This document shows positions 24,657-34,216 of a DNA stretch of 64,000 nucleotides, one piece after another (within the stretch, counting starts at the first letter, position 1; each line of letters starts with the position of its first letter). Origin of the DNA: Micavibrio_A sp041655955. Lineage in GTDB: Bacteria; Pseudomonadota; Alphaproteobacteria; Micavibrionales; Micavibrionaceae. The position numbers were made by a program, and so were the translations under genes. Under the pieces are notes generated by a model. That model was not told where the DNA came from. It saw only the letters and a program-made list of their open reading frames with translations, and searched no databases. The stretch spans positions 372,001 through 436,000 of the forward strand of contig JBBAEN010000002.1 in the NCBI GenBank assembly GCA_041655955.1, read 5' to 3'.

Positions 24657-25609
24657 CCCCACCGGAACAATCAGAGAAACCAGAACGGCAGAATGAGCGC
24701 TGCGGCTTTGCCGCCATTATCGGCGCGCCGAATGCAGGGAAATCGACGCTTATCAACGCGATTGTCGGCGAGAAGATCTCCATCGTTTCCTCAAAAGTGC
24801 AAACGACCCGCACGCGGGTTTTGGGGATTGTCGTGCAAGATAACGCGCAAATTGTCTTTGTCGATACGCCGGGGCTTTTCAAGCCGGGCGCGAACCGGAT
24901 GGAAAAGGCGATCGTCGGTGCGGCATGGGACGGCGTTGCCGATTGCGATCTGATCCTCTTCGTCGTCGATGCGGTCAAAGGGCTTTCCCGCCCCGTGCGC
25001 ACGATTATTGAAAGACTGAAAGAGGTCACGGGAAAACGCTATATCCTCGTGCTGAACAAGATTGATGAAATCGCCCGCCCGAAATTGCTGGAGCTTGCGA
25101 TGGCCCTGAACGCGCAAATGGATTTTGAATCGACCTTTATGATCTCGGCCCGGAACAATGACGGCGTTGCCGATCTTGTGAAGGAAGTCGTCAAATACAT
25201 GCCCGAAGGGCCGTTCCATTATCCCGAAGATCAAATGAGCGATATGCCGATGCGCCTTCTGGCGGCGGAGATAACGCGCGAAAAACTTTTCCGCTCCATC
25301 CATGATGAAATCCCCTATGACCTCACCGTTGAAACGGAGAATTGGGAAGAGTTTGATAATGGAAGCATTAAAATCGATCAGATCATCTATATTGCGCGCG
25401 AAGGCCAGAAGAAAATCATTCTCGGCAAGCAGGGCGCGATGATCGGCAAGATTGGAACACAGGCGCGCGAAGAGCTTGAAGAGATTTTCGGTTGCAGGAT
25501 TCACCTGAAACTCTTTGTAAAAGTACGCGAAAACTGGATCGAGGATTCAGAGCGCTATACATTATGGGGACTCTCGCACACGCGCGACCCCGGTAAAGAA
25601 TCGTTTTAG
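24653..25609 (+). CDS. era: GTPase Era
   Basis: Era is a GTPase needed for 30S ribosome assembly. The 318-residue product shows G1 GAPNAGKST (residues 24-32), G3 DTPGLF, G4 NKID and a C-terminal KH domain with ILGKQGAMIGKIG that binds the 3' end of 16S rRNA. ATG 24653 overlaps the rnc stop. The recO gene that commonly follows era is absent; gcrA lies there instead. Confidence 0.96.
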   Translation: MTPPEQSEKPERQNERCGFAAIIGAPNAGKSTLINAIVGEKISIVSSKVQTTRTRVLGIVVQDNAQIVFVDTPGLFKPGANRMEKAIVGAAWDGVADCDLILFVVDAVKGLSRPVRTIIERLKEVTGKRYILVLNKIDEIARPKLLELAMALNAQMDFESTFMISARNNDGVADLVKEVVKYMPEGPFHYPEDQMSDMPMRLLAAEITREKLFRSIHDEIPYDLTVETENWEEFDNGSIKIDQIIYIAREGQKKIILGKQGAMIGKIGTQAREELEEIFGCRIHLKLFVKVRENWIEDSERYTLWGLSHTRDPGKESF

Positions 25610-25667
25610 CATCTTTCGCGTCCGGCAACTTTTTTCTTTCGTCTTTTCCTATTTACTGTGGATAAAG

Positions 25668-25775
25668 GAATCGCGATTCGCGGAATGGCTGGTACGCGAT
25701 TCAAGCCCTTGTTATCGTCATCTTGCTTTCACGAAATAGTCACCGCGCAAAAAGATTCTTCGATCATCTCGAATC
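25668..25775 (+). promoter_or_regulatory. Cluster of five GANTC sites upstream of gcrA
   Basis: GANTC occurs at 25668, 25675, 25698, 25754 and 25771, five times in 108 bases where chance predicts less than one. GANTC is the CcrM methylation site, and GcrA acts with sigma-70 at promoters carrying methylated GANTC, so this suggests cell-cycle control of gcrA, possibly by GcrA itself. Confidence 0.75.
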
Positions 25776-25804
25776 TTCGCAGCGCAAAGGGAGAGGATAA
25801 GACG

Positions 25805-26293
25805 ATGAGTTGGACGGACGAGCGCGTGAGCCTCTTGAAACAGCTTTGGGGCGAAGGAAAAACCGCGGCGGAGATCGCAAAGGTTCTGGGGGACGGCATT
25901 ACCCGCAACGCGGTTATCGGCAAGGCCCACAGATTGAAGCTTTCATCCCGCCTTTCCCCTATCCAGCAAAATGCATCCAAAAAGCCCGCGAAGGCAGAAG
26001 CCGCGCCGCCGCGCGTCTTTAAACCGACGGTCAAGATGCCGGTTTTTCTTGGGCATGAAGTCAAAATGGCCGATCTGGATTCACGCATGTGCCGCTGGCC
26101 GAACGGCGATCCCCAGGAAGAAAATTTTTCCTTTTGCGGCTGTGCCGCCATCGCCGGGCTTCCTTATTGCGATACCCATGCCCGCATGGCCTATCAGGTT
26201 CCGGCCCGCGCCCGCACATTGCAGGCGGAGGATTTTGCAGCCGATGCAGGCACGCCCGCAGATTTCGAAATTAAAACTGGCACCGCCGCCTGA
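25805..26293 (+). CDS. gcrA: GcrA cell-cycle regulator
   Basis: GcrA is an alphaproteobacterial transcription activator that binds sigma-70 and prefers promoters with methylated GANTC. The 162-residue product has the N-terminal DNA-binding helix-turn-helix (MSWTDERVSLLKQLWGEGKTAAEIAKVLG, then TRNAVIGKAHRLKLSSR) and the Cys-containing C-terminal domain that contacts RNA polymerase (MCRWPNGDP, FCGCAAIAGLPYCDTHARMAY). ATG 25805 is chosen for its family start and the GGAGAGG site; the frame upstream to 25658 is open but lacks family similarity and covers the GANTC cluster. A terminator follows. Confidence 0.95.
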   Translation: MSWTDERVSLLKQLWGEGKTAAEIAKVLGDGITRNAVIGKAHRLKLSSRLSPIQQNASKKPAKAEAAPPRVFKPTVKMPVFLGHEVKMADLDSRMCRWPNGDPQEENFSFCGCAAIAGLPYCDTHARMAYQVPARARTLQAEDFAADAGTPADFEIKTGTAA

Positions 26294-26630
26294 TTTTAAG
26301 GGCGTCCGGCGCTATACGAATTAAAACCGCCTTTCAGGGCGGTTTTTTTATGCTGGCGGATAAAGGGTAGGGATGGAAGGGGCGGGGATGGGCCGCTCCT
26401 GCCCGCGCTCCGCCTCGCCACACCGCCTCGCCGCGCCTCGTCCCGCGCTATCTGGCGGGTTATGGCGGATAAGCGCCGGCAAGCGGGCCGATGAACAGGC
26501 TGATGAATAAGGGTGCAAGGGTGCGGGGGCATTCGAAAGCGGTTCCGCCGCCGCTTCGGGCAAAGAAAGGGGCAGAAGGAAGTGGGCGGATTTGCCCGTA
26601 GGTGTGAAAGCGCAGGCGGCTCGAAGCGGG
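26294..26630. other. Intergenic region with a terminator only
   Basis: These 337 bases separate the ends of gcrA and the leftward cold-shock gene. Apart from the gcrA terminator at 26323-26349 the stretch is GC-rich, low in recognisable signals, and contains no gene I can support. Confidence 0.5.
26323..26349 (+). terminator. Intrinsic terminator after gcrA
   Basis: AAAACCGCC (26323-26331) pairs with GGCGGTTTT (26338-26346) and continues into TTT. Confidence 0.92.
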
Positions 26631-27161
26631 CTAGTTTTCGATGAGATCGAAATCCGCGACTTCACGGCCCTTGGCGACGGTGCGGACGGTCATGCGGACT
26701 TTTTGCCCGGGAATAAGGATGGGGAGGCCGTGTCTGTCGAGGCATGTTTTATGGACGAAGACATCTTTTTGCCCGTCTTGCGGAATGATAAAACCGAAAC
26801 CCTTGTCCGGCTTGTACCATTTGACCGTGCCTTCCATGGTTTGAAGGTCTTCGCCTTCTTCCCCCGGCAAGCGGTAGGAGATTGGTTCGGGATTCTGGCC
26901 GGGTTCGGCCAGCTCGGTGACGGAAGTTACCAAGGCCCCCTTCGGCCCTTTGACGATTGAACATATGATGACGGCGTCTTCGCCAAGTTCATGGATACCG
27001 GCGTCTTGCAATGTGGTAATATGGATGAAGGCATCGCAAGGGTCGTCCTCTGGCACGACAAAGCCAAAGCCCTTCGTGCTGTTGAACCATTTAAGGCGGG
27101 AACGAAGAGGCGCGCTCTCCTGCTCTGTCGGTGATACGTAGGGCTTCATAACCAGTGACAA
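26631..27161 (-). CDS. Double cold-shock domain protein
   Basis: The 176-residue product carries two cold-shock domains. The first (about 20-85) has LKWFNSTKGFGFVVPEDD and DAFIHITTL; the second (about 108-175) has GTVKWYKPDKGFGFIIPQDG and DVFVHKTCL. Both keep the RNP1 and RNP2 aromatic motifs, so both should bind single-stranded RNA or DNA. Tandem-domain proteins of this size are common in Alphaproteobacteria and act as RNA chaperones under cold or stationary conditions. Start is TTG 27161 with AGGGA upstream, or ATG 27149. A 261-base divergent region separates it from the acyl-CoA ligase. Confidence 0.9.
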   Translation of the reverse strand: MSLVMKPYVSPTEQESAPLRSRLKWFNSTKGFGFVVPEDDPCDAFIHITTLQDAGIHELGEDAVIICSIVKGPKGALVTSVTELAEPGQNPEPISYRLPGEEGEDLQTMEGTVKWYKPDKGFGFIIPQDGQKDVFVHKTCLDRHGLPILIPGQKVRMTVRTVAKGREVADFDLIEN

Positions 27162-27422
27162 GATAAAATCCCTGTAAACAAAAAAACAAATAAAGGCGTG
27201 TCTATAAGAACAACTCAGGAAACTTTACTTATTATATACCATTAAAAACGGTACTCTATCTAGAGCAAACTCATATTTGCTGTAACGCAAAACAGAATCT
27301 TCGGCCATACCAACAATTTTGGTTTTGTCCGGTTCCATGAAGCTGGTAAAATTATTGAATATGTGTTTCCAGCTTGCTCCTTGAATTTAAAAGTGTTTTC
27401 GTAAAAAAGGATGTGCCTCCCC

Positions 27423-29123
27423 ATGACAGCTCAGGATATCTCCCCCTCCCTTTACCAAAGCGCCTATCCGCAAGGCATTAAATGGGATGCCGGAATACCT
27501 TCGTACCCTGTTTTCGAGATGCTGGAAAGAACAGCAAAAACTTATGGAAGCGCGCCGGCCTTTGATTTCCTTGGCTATAAGCTGACATGGGGCGAGATTT
27601 ATTCGCATGTGTCGCGCCTTGCCCGCGCCTTGCAGGATAGGGGGATAGGCCCCGGACGCAAGGTCGGTTTGTTCCTGCCGAACTCTCCTTATTTTGTCAT
27701 AGCGTATTATGCGGTTATGCGCACAGGGGCGATTGCGGTGAATTATAACCCGCTTTATTCCGAGCGGGAATTGATCCACCAGATCAATGATTCCGGAACG
27801 GATACGATGATTACGGCGGATCTCGATCTGCTTTACGGAAAGCTGGTGAAGGTCAGGGGGCAGAGCAGCCTTGAACAGCTGATTATCTGCAAATTCACCA
27901 ATATGCTTTCCTTCCCGAAAAATATCCTCTTTCCCCTGCTGAAGAAAAAGGATCTCGCCGATATTGACGAAGACGACCTGAACACGGTCTGGTATCACGA
28001 TCTCATCAACCATGATAAAGAGCCGCATGCCGTTAATATCGACCCGGAAAACCATGTGGCCGTTCTTCAATATACGGGCGGGACGACAGGCACGCCCAAG
28101 GGGGCCATGCTCACCCACCGGAATATCGTTGCGAATGTGGAGCAATGCGCCCACTGGCTGAAAGGCTGCAGGCCGGGCGAGGACAGGATGCTTGGCGTCC
28201 TGCCGTTCTTCCATGTTTTTGCGATGACGACCGTGATGAATTTTTCCGTGCGCAACGCGCTGGAGATTGTCGCCCTCCCGCGTTTTGAACTGGACGGGAC
28301 GCTCAAACTCATCCACAAAAAGCGTCCCCATTATTTTCCGGCCGTACCGGCGATTTACAATGCCATCAACAATCATAAAAAGCTGGAAAAATTCGATATC
28401 ACCTCGCTTAAAACCTGTATTTCCGGCGGCGCTCCCTTGCCGGTCGAGGTAAAGAAAACATTCGAAAAAAATACAGGCTGCGTCGTCGTCGAAGGGTACG
28501 GCCTGACCGAATCCTCTCCCGTCGTCAGCGCAAACCCGACGGAAGGCGTCAACAAGCCCGGTTCAATCGGCCTGCCCTTCCCCGGAACGCTTGTTGAGAT
28601 CATTGATAAGGATGACAAGACAACCCGCCTTAAGACAGGCGAGCGCGGAGAGCTTTGCGTCCGCGGGCCGCAGGTCATGAAGGGCTATTACAACAAGCCC
28701 GAAGAAACCGAAGCCGTGTTGAAAGACGGGATGCTCTATACGGGCGACATCGCGATCATGGATGATGACGGTTATATTTTTATCGTCGATCGCATCAAGG
28801 ATATGATCATCACGAACGGCTATAACGTCTATCCGCGCAATATCGAAGAAGCGATCTATCAGCACGAAGCCGTTGAGGAATGTATTGTTGCTGGCATTCC
28901 GGACGAAAGCCGCGGTGAAATCGTGAAGGCATGGATCAAGCTCAAAGAGGGCGGCAGCCTGACCGCTGAAGAGTTGAAGTCGTTCCTGACCGAGCGCCTT
29001 TCGTCGATGGAAATACCGCGCCAGATCGAATTTCGTGAAGAGCCGCTGCCGAAAACCATGATAGGCAAGCTGTCGCGGAAGGATATTATCGCCGAAGAAA
29101 TGGCGAAAAATAATCGAATATAG
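27423..29123 (+). CDS. Long-chain fatty acid-CoA ligase (FadD-like)
   Basis: An ANL-superfamily adenylating enzyme of about 566 residues that activates fatty acids through an acyl-AMP. The P-loop YTGGTTGTPKGAMLTH, VEGYGLTESSPV, the LYTGDIAIMDDDGY and VDRIKDMIITNGYNVYP motifs and a C-terminal catalytic Lys (KTMIGKLSRKD) are all present. An ATG at 27411 also exists but sits directly on its AAGG site, so 27423 is preferred. It is a single gene followed by a small terminator. The chain length used cannot be inferred with certainty. Confidence 0.9.
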   Translation: MTAQDISPSLYQSAYPQGIKWDAGIPSYPVFEMLERTAKTYGSAPAFDFLGYKLTWGEIYSHVSRLARALQDRGIGPGRKVGLFLPNSPYFVIAYYAVMRTGAIAVNYNPLYSERELIHQINDSGTDTMITADLDLLYGKLVKVRGQSSLEQLIICKFTNMLSFPKNILFPLLKKKDLADIDEDDLNTVWYHDLINHDKEPHAVNIDPENHVAVLQYTGGTTGTPKGAMLTHRNIVANVEQCAHWLKGCRPGEDRMLGVLPFFHVFAMTTVMNFSVRNALEIVALPRFELDGTLKLIHKKRPHYFPAVPAIYNAINNHKKLEKFDITSLKTCISGGAPLPVEVKKTFEKNTGCVVVEGYGLTESSPVVSANPTEGVNKPGSIGLPFPGTLVEIIDKDDKTTRLKTGERGELCVRGPQVMKGYYNKPEETEAVLKDGMLYTGDIAIMDDDGYIFIVDRIKDMIITNGYNVYPRNIEEAIYQHEAVEECIVAGIPDESRGEIVKAWIKLKEGGSLTAEELKSFLTERLSSMEIPRQIEFREEPLPKTMIGKLSRKDIIAEEMAKNNRI

Positions 29124-29125
29124 TG

Positions 29126-29144
29126 GGTTGATACCAACCTTTTT
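29126..29144 (+). terminator. Short terminator after the ligase gene
   Basis: GGTTG (29126-29130) pairs with CAACC (29135-29139) and TTTTT follows. The stem has only five pairs. Confidence 0.55.
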
Positions 29145-29220
29145 AGCGCCTGTCCTTGCCGGGCATGCAACTATTTACCGGCATTATGTTTTATAAAGAT
29201 AGCGGGGGGGATAGAATTTA

Positions 29221-30696
29221 ATGTCACCGGAAGAGCAGCGCTTCGGCAGGAATGCGAACCGGCCAATCGGCAAGTCGCCGGAAGATCATATCGGCGAAGC
29301 CAGGGAAAAAATTGCGGAAACGGTCAGGCCCGCCCTTGATGTAGCCGCCAGCGCAAGCGATGCTTTCGCGCAGGTCACGAGCTATCGTTTCAAGGCCACA
29401 TTGAATACGCTTAAAAGCCGCACGACATTGGCCGCCGCCGGAATCTCTGTGGCCGTCGCGGGGGCCGGCATTTACGGGCTTCATTATATGCGCGGCGATC
29501 AGGTTATTTTGCGGCTTGACGGACAGGCCGCCGATAAATGCTTCAGCCTTTATAACCGTTCAGGGCTAAAGGCTCCCGCGGGCGAACAGGAAATGCGCCG
29601 GACATTTGACCTGATGCGCGGCTTTGGCGCTTATGGCGCAGAATCCGCGGATCGCCTTGAAAACAGCGATTATACATTTTGTTACGGGATCGAAAATCCA
29701 GACGGCGCGCGCAAAGAACACTGGCAGCATTACCGTGTTTATTTCTTCGGCGCGGATTACCCCATCGAGCTTGCCGCCCTGACATTGGCGTCGCGCCACA
29801 AACAGGCCTATTGGGCCAAAAAGACCGTGCCGCCTGGGCAGATTCGCAGCTATGTCCCCGAAAGCGGCCTTGTCTTTTCCCGCGCCCGCGCGGCGGCAAT
29901 GGCGGCTGAGGATATTCGCAATGTTTACCGCTCTCTGGAACATAACCGCAAGGCGAAAAACACCATGGATTCTCCTGAATGGCAGGTCTTTCTGGAAGAA
30001 AACCCGGCCCTAGAAAAGACGCTTCAAACATATCTTTCTTCCATGACGGAAAACCATAACGAGGCCGCCGCGATGGGAGCCTCCATGGAGATCCATATGC
30101 AAGATCCCGTCGCCATAGAGAAAAATGACACGGAATATCTTTCGGCCTATCAAAATCATGTCCGCAATATTCAAACATCGGATCATGTTTATATTTACAC
30201 GAAGGGCGGTTATTTCGGCGCGGATGATTATGCCTTTATTGACGCGGATCGTGACGGCATCAAGAACGATCTGGTAAAGCTGGAACGTAAAGGGGGCTAC
30301 CGCGCCGCGGACTATCAATTCGACTATGGAACATCGAAAAGCGGTTTTTCTCATAAGAAAGAATCCTATAGCTGTGATGTGCCGGATGGGGATGGCGGCA
30401 CTATCATGCAGACATGCTGGCGCAACGTGGTATCAACCGTTTATTTTACGATGATACCGGCAAAGGACGCGGCCAGCGTCCATATGGATCCGCAAACGCT
30501 GGTTGATTTGGCGGCCCTGACGGGGACGGATTATCTGGGCCGGGATACGGCATCGCGCATGGCGCATGATTTTTCTTTCGCGCAGGCCTATGGCCCCAAT
30601 ATCGCATTGATGGAAATGGTGAAAAGCAATCAGGCGCAATATATCCCCGAAGGGCGCGATACCGGCACCGCGCAACGCGGGCTGGGCCTTAGATAA
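29221..30696 (+). CDS. Membrane-anchored hypothetical protein, 491 aa
   Basis: I do not recognise this protein. A Pro- and Lys-containing cytoplasmic N-terminus of about 70 residues precedes one Ala/Gly-rich membrane span (about 71-90), leaving about 400 residues outside, probably periplasmic. The outer part contains several Cys (CFSLYN, TFCYGI, YSCDVPDGDGG, QTCWRN) that could form disulfides, and acidic loops such as DADRDGIKNDL that look like a calcium-binding loop. There is no known catalytic motif. A GGGGGGAT site precedes the ATG. It ends 25 bases from the convergent pheT. Confidence 0.6.
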   Translation: MSPEEQRFGRNANRPIGKSPEDHIGEAREKIAETVRPALDVAASASDAFAQVTSYRFKATLNTLKSRTTLAAAGISVAVAGAGIYGLHYMRGDQVILRLDGQAADKCFSLYNRSGLKAPAGEQEMRRTFDLMRGFGAYGAESADRLENSDYTFCYGIENPDGARKEHWQHYRVYFFGADYPIELAALTLASRHKQAYWAKKTVPPGQIRSYVPESGLVFSRARAAAMAAEDIRNVYRSLEHNRKAKNTMDSPEWQVFLEENPALEKTLQTYLSSMTENHNEAAAMGASMEIHMQDPVAIEKNDTEYLSAYQNHVRNIQTSDHVYIYTKGGYFGADDYAFIDADRDGIKNDLVKLERKGGYRAADYQFDYGTSKSGFSHKKESYSCDVPDGDGGTIMQTCWRNVVSTVYFTMIPAKDAASVHMDPQTLVDLAALTGTDYLGRDTASRMAHDFSFAQAYGPNIALMEMVKSNQAQYIPEGRDTGTAQRGLGLR

Positions 30697-30721
30697 AGGC
30701 GGGCTGGCGGGCCGCTTCCGC

Positions 30722-33100
30722 TTATCCCCGTAAGGCGGCGCCGCATTTCGCCGTGACGTTATCGACGATCTTTTTGCCGATGGAATCTATCTCCGCGTCG
30801 GTCAGGGTTTTATCCTTTGGTTGGATAATCACGTTGATGGCGATTGACTTCTTGCCCGGCTCTACGCCTTTGCCTTTATAGACATCGAAGATTTCGATTT
30901 TATCAATCATCTTGTCCGGCTGGCGGGCGGCGCGGATAAGTGCGTCGGCGTCAATAGCGTCATCGACGAGGAAAGCGAAATCGCGCTGAACCGGCTGGAA
31001 CGGCGACAGGACGAGGTTCGCCTTCGCGCCTTTTTTCTTGAGGGCCGGGATGGCGTTCAGGAAGACCTCGAACGCGGCAACGGGGCCTTTGGCGCCCATG
31101 TCTTCAAGAACGGCAGGATGGATTTCCCCGAAACAGGCGAGGACGTCCTTGCCAAGGCGCAAGGAGCCGGAGCGGCCCGGATGGTAATAATCCGGCGCAT
31201 CGCGGCTGACTTGCAAATTGGCGACGGGCGCGCCCGCGGCTTCGAGCGCCGCCATGGCATCAGCCTTTGCGTCAATCGCATCGACGGCGCGGCTTGCTTC
31301 GGCGCCGCTCCAGTGACGGGAGCCTCGCGTAGTGTGACGAACGCCCGCCGCGACTGTGCGCTGCCCGTCGGGCTTGACGCTGATGAAAGCCGGGCCGACT
31401 TCAAACAGGGCGGCGTTCGGATAGCCGTGATCGGCGTTCTTTTGCGCGGCTTCGATAAGGTTTGGCAAAAGCGACGGGCGCATTTGTGAAAGCTCCGAAG
31501 AGATCGGGTTGGTCAGGGTCAGGGCCGCATTGTCGTTCGACCCGAAAATACGGGCGCGTTCGCCGTTCATGAACGACCATGTCAGGCATTCATCCATGCC
31601 GCGGGCGGCAAGGGCGATGCGGGCTTTGCGGCTTCGTGCGAAATTTTCGGTTTCGGCGCCGCTTGTCACCGCACCTTCGCTGCGGACGGAAAGGGCCGGG
31701 ATGGAATCATATCCATGCACCCGTGTAATTTCCTCGACAAGGTCGGCGCTGCCTTGAATGTCGCCGCGCCAGCTAGGGGGGGAGGCTTTGCCGCCCTTAA
31801 CCTCGAAGCCGAGGCTTTCCAGAATTTCAGCCTGTAGCATTGCGCCGATCGTGACGCCGGAAAGTTTTTCCGTATAGGCGGGATCAAAATGATAGGAGCG
31901 TTTCCATTCGGGGACGCTTCCGGCGACGACGACATCCGATGCTTCGCCGCCGCAAAGCTCTACGATCATTTTTGTCGCGAGTTCCATGGCAGGAGCGGCG
32001 AATTCCGGATCGACGCCGCGCTCGAACCGGTAACGCGCATCGGAAATAACTTCGAGGGCGCGGCCCGTCTTGGCGATGCGGTAGGGGTCGAACAGCGCGC
32101 ATTCCAGATAGACGTTGACCGTGTTGTTTTCCGATCCTGTCATTGTGCCGCCGACGATGCCGCCGACGCCGAGGACGCCGGAATCATCGCATATCGCAGT
32201 CATGCCATCTTGAAGCGTGTAAGATTTATCGTTCAGCGCATCAATTTTTTCGCCATCCTTGGCGGAGCGCACGGTGATGTTTCCTTTGATCTTATCGGCA
32301 TCATATACATGGAGCGGGCGGCCATAGGCCATGGTAAAATAATTGGTGATATCGACCAGCACGGAAATCGGGCGCAGGCCGACAGCTTTGAGTTTCGCTT
32401 GCAACGATTCGGGCGACGGGCCGTTCTTCACGCCTTTGATATAGCGGCCAAGGAAGAGCGGGCAGCCTTGCTTGTCTTCGATATTAACGCCGATAGGGCT
32501 TTGGAATGTGCCGCTGACAGGCGATGCATCGGGTGCGATGAGTTTACCGATCCCCTTCGCCGCGAGGTCGCGGGCAATGCCGTGAATCCCTGCACAATCG
32601 GCGCGGTTCGGCGTGACGGCAATGTCGATCACCGGATCGTCGAGGTTATAAAGATCGGCGAACGGCGTGCCGATGGGCGTATCGTCCGGCAGTTCGATAA
32701 TGCCTTCATGTTCGTCCGACAGGCCCATTTCGCGTTCCGACACCATCATGCCGTTCGATTCCTGCCCGCGGATAATGCCTTTTTTGAGCGTGATGCCCGT
32801 GCCGGGAATATGGGAGCCGTCAGGCGCGAAAATGCCCATCATGCCCGCGCGGGCGTTCGGCGCGCCGCACACGACTTGCAGTTTTTCCTTGCCTGTATCG
32901 ACGATAAGGACTTTCAGCCGGTCGGCATCGGGGTGCTTTTCGGCGGACACGACATGCGCCGCGAAAAACGGCGCGAAGAGTTTCGCACGGTCTTCGACGC
33001 TTTCGACTTCGAGGCCGAGCGACGTCAGCGCGTCCGTGATATTTTCGAGCGATGCATCCGTGTCCAGATGCTCTTTAAGCCATGACAATGTGAATTTCAT
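30722..33100 (-). CDS. pheT: Phenylalanyl-tRNA synthetase beta subunit
   Basis: PheT forms the alpha2-beta2 enzyme with PheS and charges tRNA-Phe. The 792-residue product has the N-terminal tRNA-binding OB domain (about 40-150, VCGAPNARAG), B3/B4 editing region, B5 domain, a catalytic-like core, and the C-terminal anticodon-binding FDX-ACB domain (about 700-792, PVQRDFAFLVDD). Length is typical. It begins seven bases after pheS and uses the AAAGGA inside the pheS end as ribosome site, so the two are translated together. Confidence 0.96.
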   Translation of the reverse strand: MKFTLSWLKEHLDTDASLENITDALTSLGLEVESVEDRAKLFAPFFAAHVVSAEKHPDADRLKVLIVDTGKEKLQVVCGAPNARAGMMGIFAPDGSHIPGTGITLKKGIIRGQESNGMMVSEREMGLSDEHEGIIELPDDTPIGTPFADLYNLDDPVIDIAVTPNRADCAGIHGIARDLAAKGIGKLIAPDASPVSGTFQSPIGVNIEDKQGCPLFLGRYIKGVKNGPSPESLQAKLKAVGLRPISVLVDITNYFTMAYGRPLHVYDADKIKGNITVRSAKDGEKIDALNDKSYTLQDGMTAICDDSGVLGVGGIVGGTMTGSENNTVNVYLECALFDPYRIAKTGRALEVISDARYRFERGVDPEFAAPAMELATKMIVELCGGEASDVVVAGSVPEWKRSYHFDPAYTEKLSGVTIGAMLQAEILESLGFEVKGGKASPPSWRGDIQGSADLVEEITRVHGYDSIPALSVRSEGAVTSGAETENFARSRKARIALAARGMDECLTWSFMNGERARIFGSNDNAALTLTNPISSELSQMRPSLLPNLIEAAQKNADHGYPNAALFEVGPAFISVKPDGQRTVAAGVRHTTRGSRHWSGAEASRAVDAIDAKADAMAALEAAGAPVANLQVSRDAPDYYHPGRSGSLRLGKDVLACFGEIHPAVLEDMGAKGPVAAFEVFLNAIPALKKKGAKANLVLSPFQPVQRDFAFLVDDAIDADALIRAARQPDKMIDKIEIFDVYKGKGVEPGKKSIAINVIIQPKDKTLTDAEIDSIGKKIVDNVTAKCGAALRG

Positions 33101-33106
33101 GATGAT

Positions 33107-34216
33107 TTATCCTTTTGCGGCGGTTGCGCGGCTGGGGCGGTCGAGGGGGTCAAAGCCGTAATGGCGGCTCCAGCGCGTGTCGGCGTCGATAAGCGAGCGC
33201 AGATCGGAAAGCCCGTATTTCAGCATGGCGAGGCGGTCGAGGCCCGCGCCGAAGGCAAAGCCCTGATATTCATCGGGGTCGATGCCGCAGGAGCGCAGCA
33301 CGTTGGGATGCACCATGCCGCAGCCGAGGATCTCCAGCCATTTCTGATCCATCGGGTTTTCGGCCTTGCCGATGCGGAATCCCTTTTCATCGCGGATATA
33401 GCCGATCCCCATTTCCGCGCCCGGCTCGACGAAGGGGAAGAAGCTGGGGCGGAGCTGTACGGGCAGGTCGTCCACTTCAAAAAAGGCGCGGCAAAAATCG
33501 AGCAGGCAGCCTTTCAAATGGCCCATATTGACGTTCCTGTCGATATAAAGCCCCTCAATCTGGTGGAACATGGGAAGATGCGTGGCGTCGATCGCCTCGT
33601 ACCGGTACACACGGCCCATGCAGATAATCTTGATGGGCGGCTTGTTGTTTTCCATGTGGCGGATTTGCACCGTCGATGTGTGGGTACGCAAAAGTTTTTT
33701 TGCCAGCTCGCCCTGTTCTTCCGCGTCTTCGGGGAGGAAGAACGTGTCGTGCATTTCCCGCGCGGGGTGGCCGGGCGGAAAGTTCAGCGCCGTGAAATTA
33801 TGCCAGTCATCCTCGATGTCCGGCCCTTCGGCAAGCTCGAACCCCATGCTTCCAAAAATGGCGAGCATCTCGTCCATCGTGTGTGAAAGCGGGTGGATCG
33901 TGCCTTTGGCCTGCGGGCGGACGGGCAGGGTGACGTCGATCGTTTCCGCCGCCAGCTTTTCATGCATGGCCTGTTTTTTGAGCGCGGCTTCCTGCCGGTC
34001 GATAAGGGCCGCGACCTCGTCTTTGAGCGCATTGACGGCGGCGCCGAAATCCTTGCGCTCTTCGGGGGCCATTTGCGCAAGGCCTTTCATCAGGCCGGTG
34101 ATGCGGCCTTTCTTGCCGAGCGCGGCAATGCGGGCCTCTTCGAGGCTCTGGAGATCGTTGGCGGCGGCAATCTGGGCCGTCAGCTCGTCTTTCAATTGGG
34201 TGATATTCTGTGTCAT
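33107..34216 (-). CDS. pheS: Phenylalanyl-tRNA synthetase alpha subunit
   Basis: The 369-residue catalytic alpha subunit has an N-terminal coiled-coil that binds tRNA (about 1-90), motif 2 (YRYEAIDATHLPMFHQIEGLYID) and motif 3 (GAGLDRLAMLKYG) of class II synthetases. No clear Shine-Dalgarno lies before its ATG. The region upstream does not encode a Phe-rich leader peptide, so control by classical attenuation is not evident. Unlike in many bacteria, rpmI-rplT are separated from pheST here by several genes. Confidence 0.96.
   Translation of the reverse strand: MTQNITQLKDELTAQIAAANDLQSLEEARIAALGKKGRITGLMKGLAQMAPEERKDFGAAVNALKDEVAALIDRQEAALKKQAMHEKLAAETIDVTLPVRPQAKGTIHPLSHTMDEMLAIFGSMGFELAEGPDIEDDWHNFTALNFPPGHPAREMHDTFFLPEDAEEQGELAKKLLRTHTSTVQIRHMENNKPPIKIICMGRVYRYEAIDATHLPMFHQIEGLYIDRNVNMGHLKGCLLDFCRAFFEVDDLPVQLRPSFFPFVEPGAEMGIGYIRDEKGFRIGKAENPMDQKWLEILGCGMVHPNVLRSCGIDPDEYQGFAFGAGLDRLAMLKYGLSDLRSLIDADTRWSRHYGFDPLDRPSRATAAKG

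Noticed and set aside
31889..33085. Plus-strand open frame opposite pheT
   Set aside because: Antisense to an essential, fully conserved gene.
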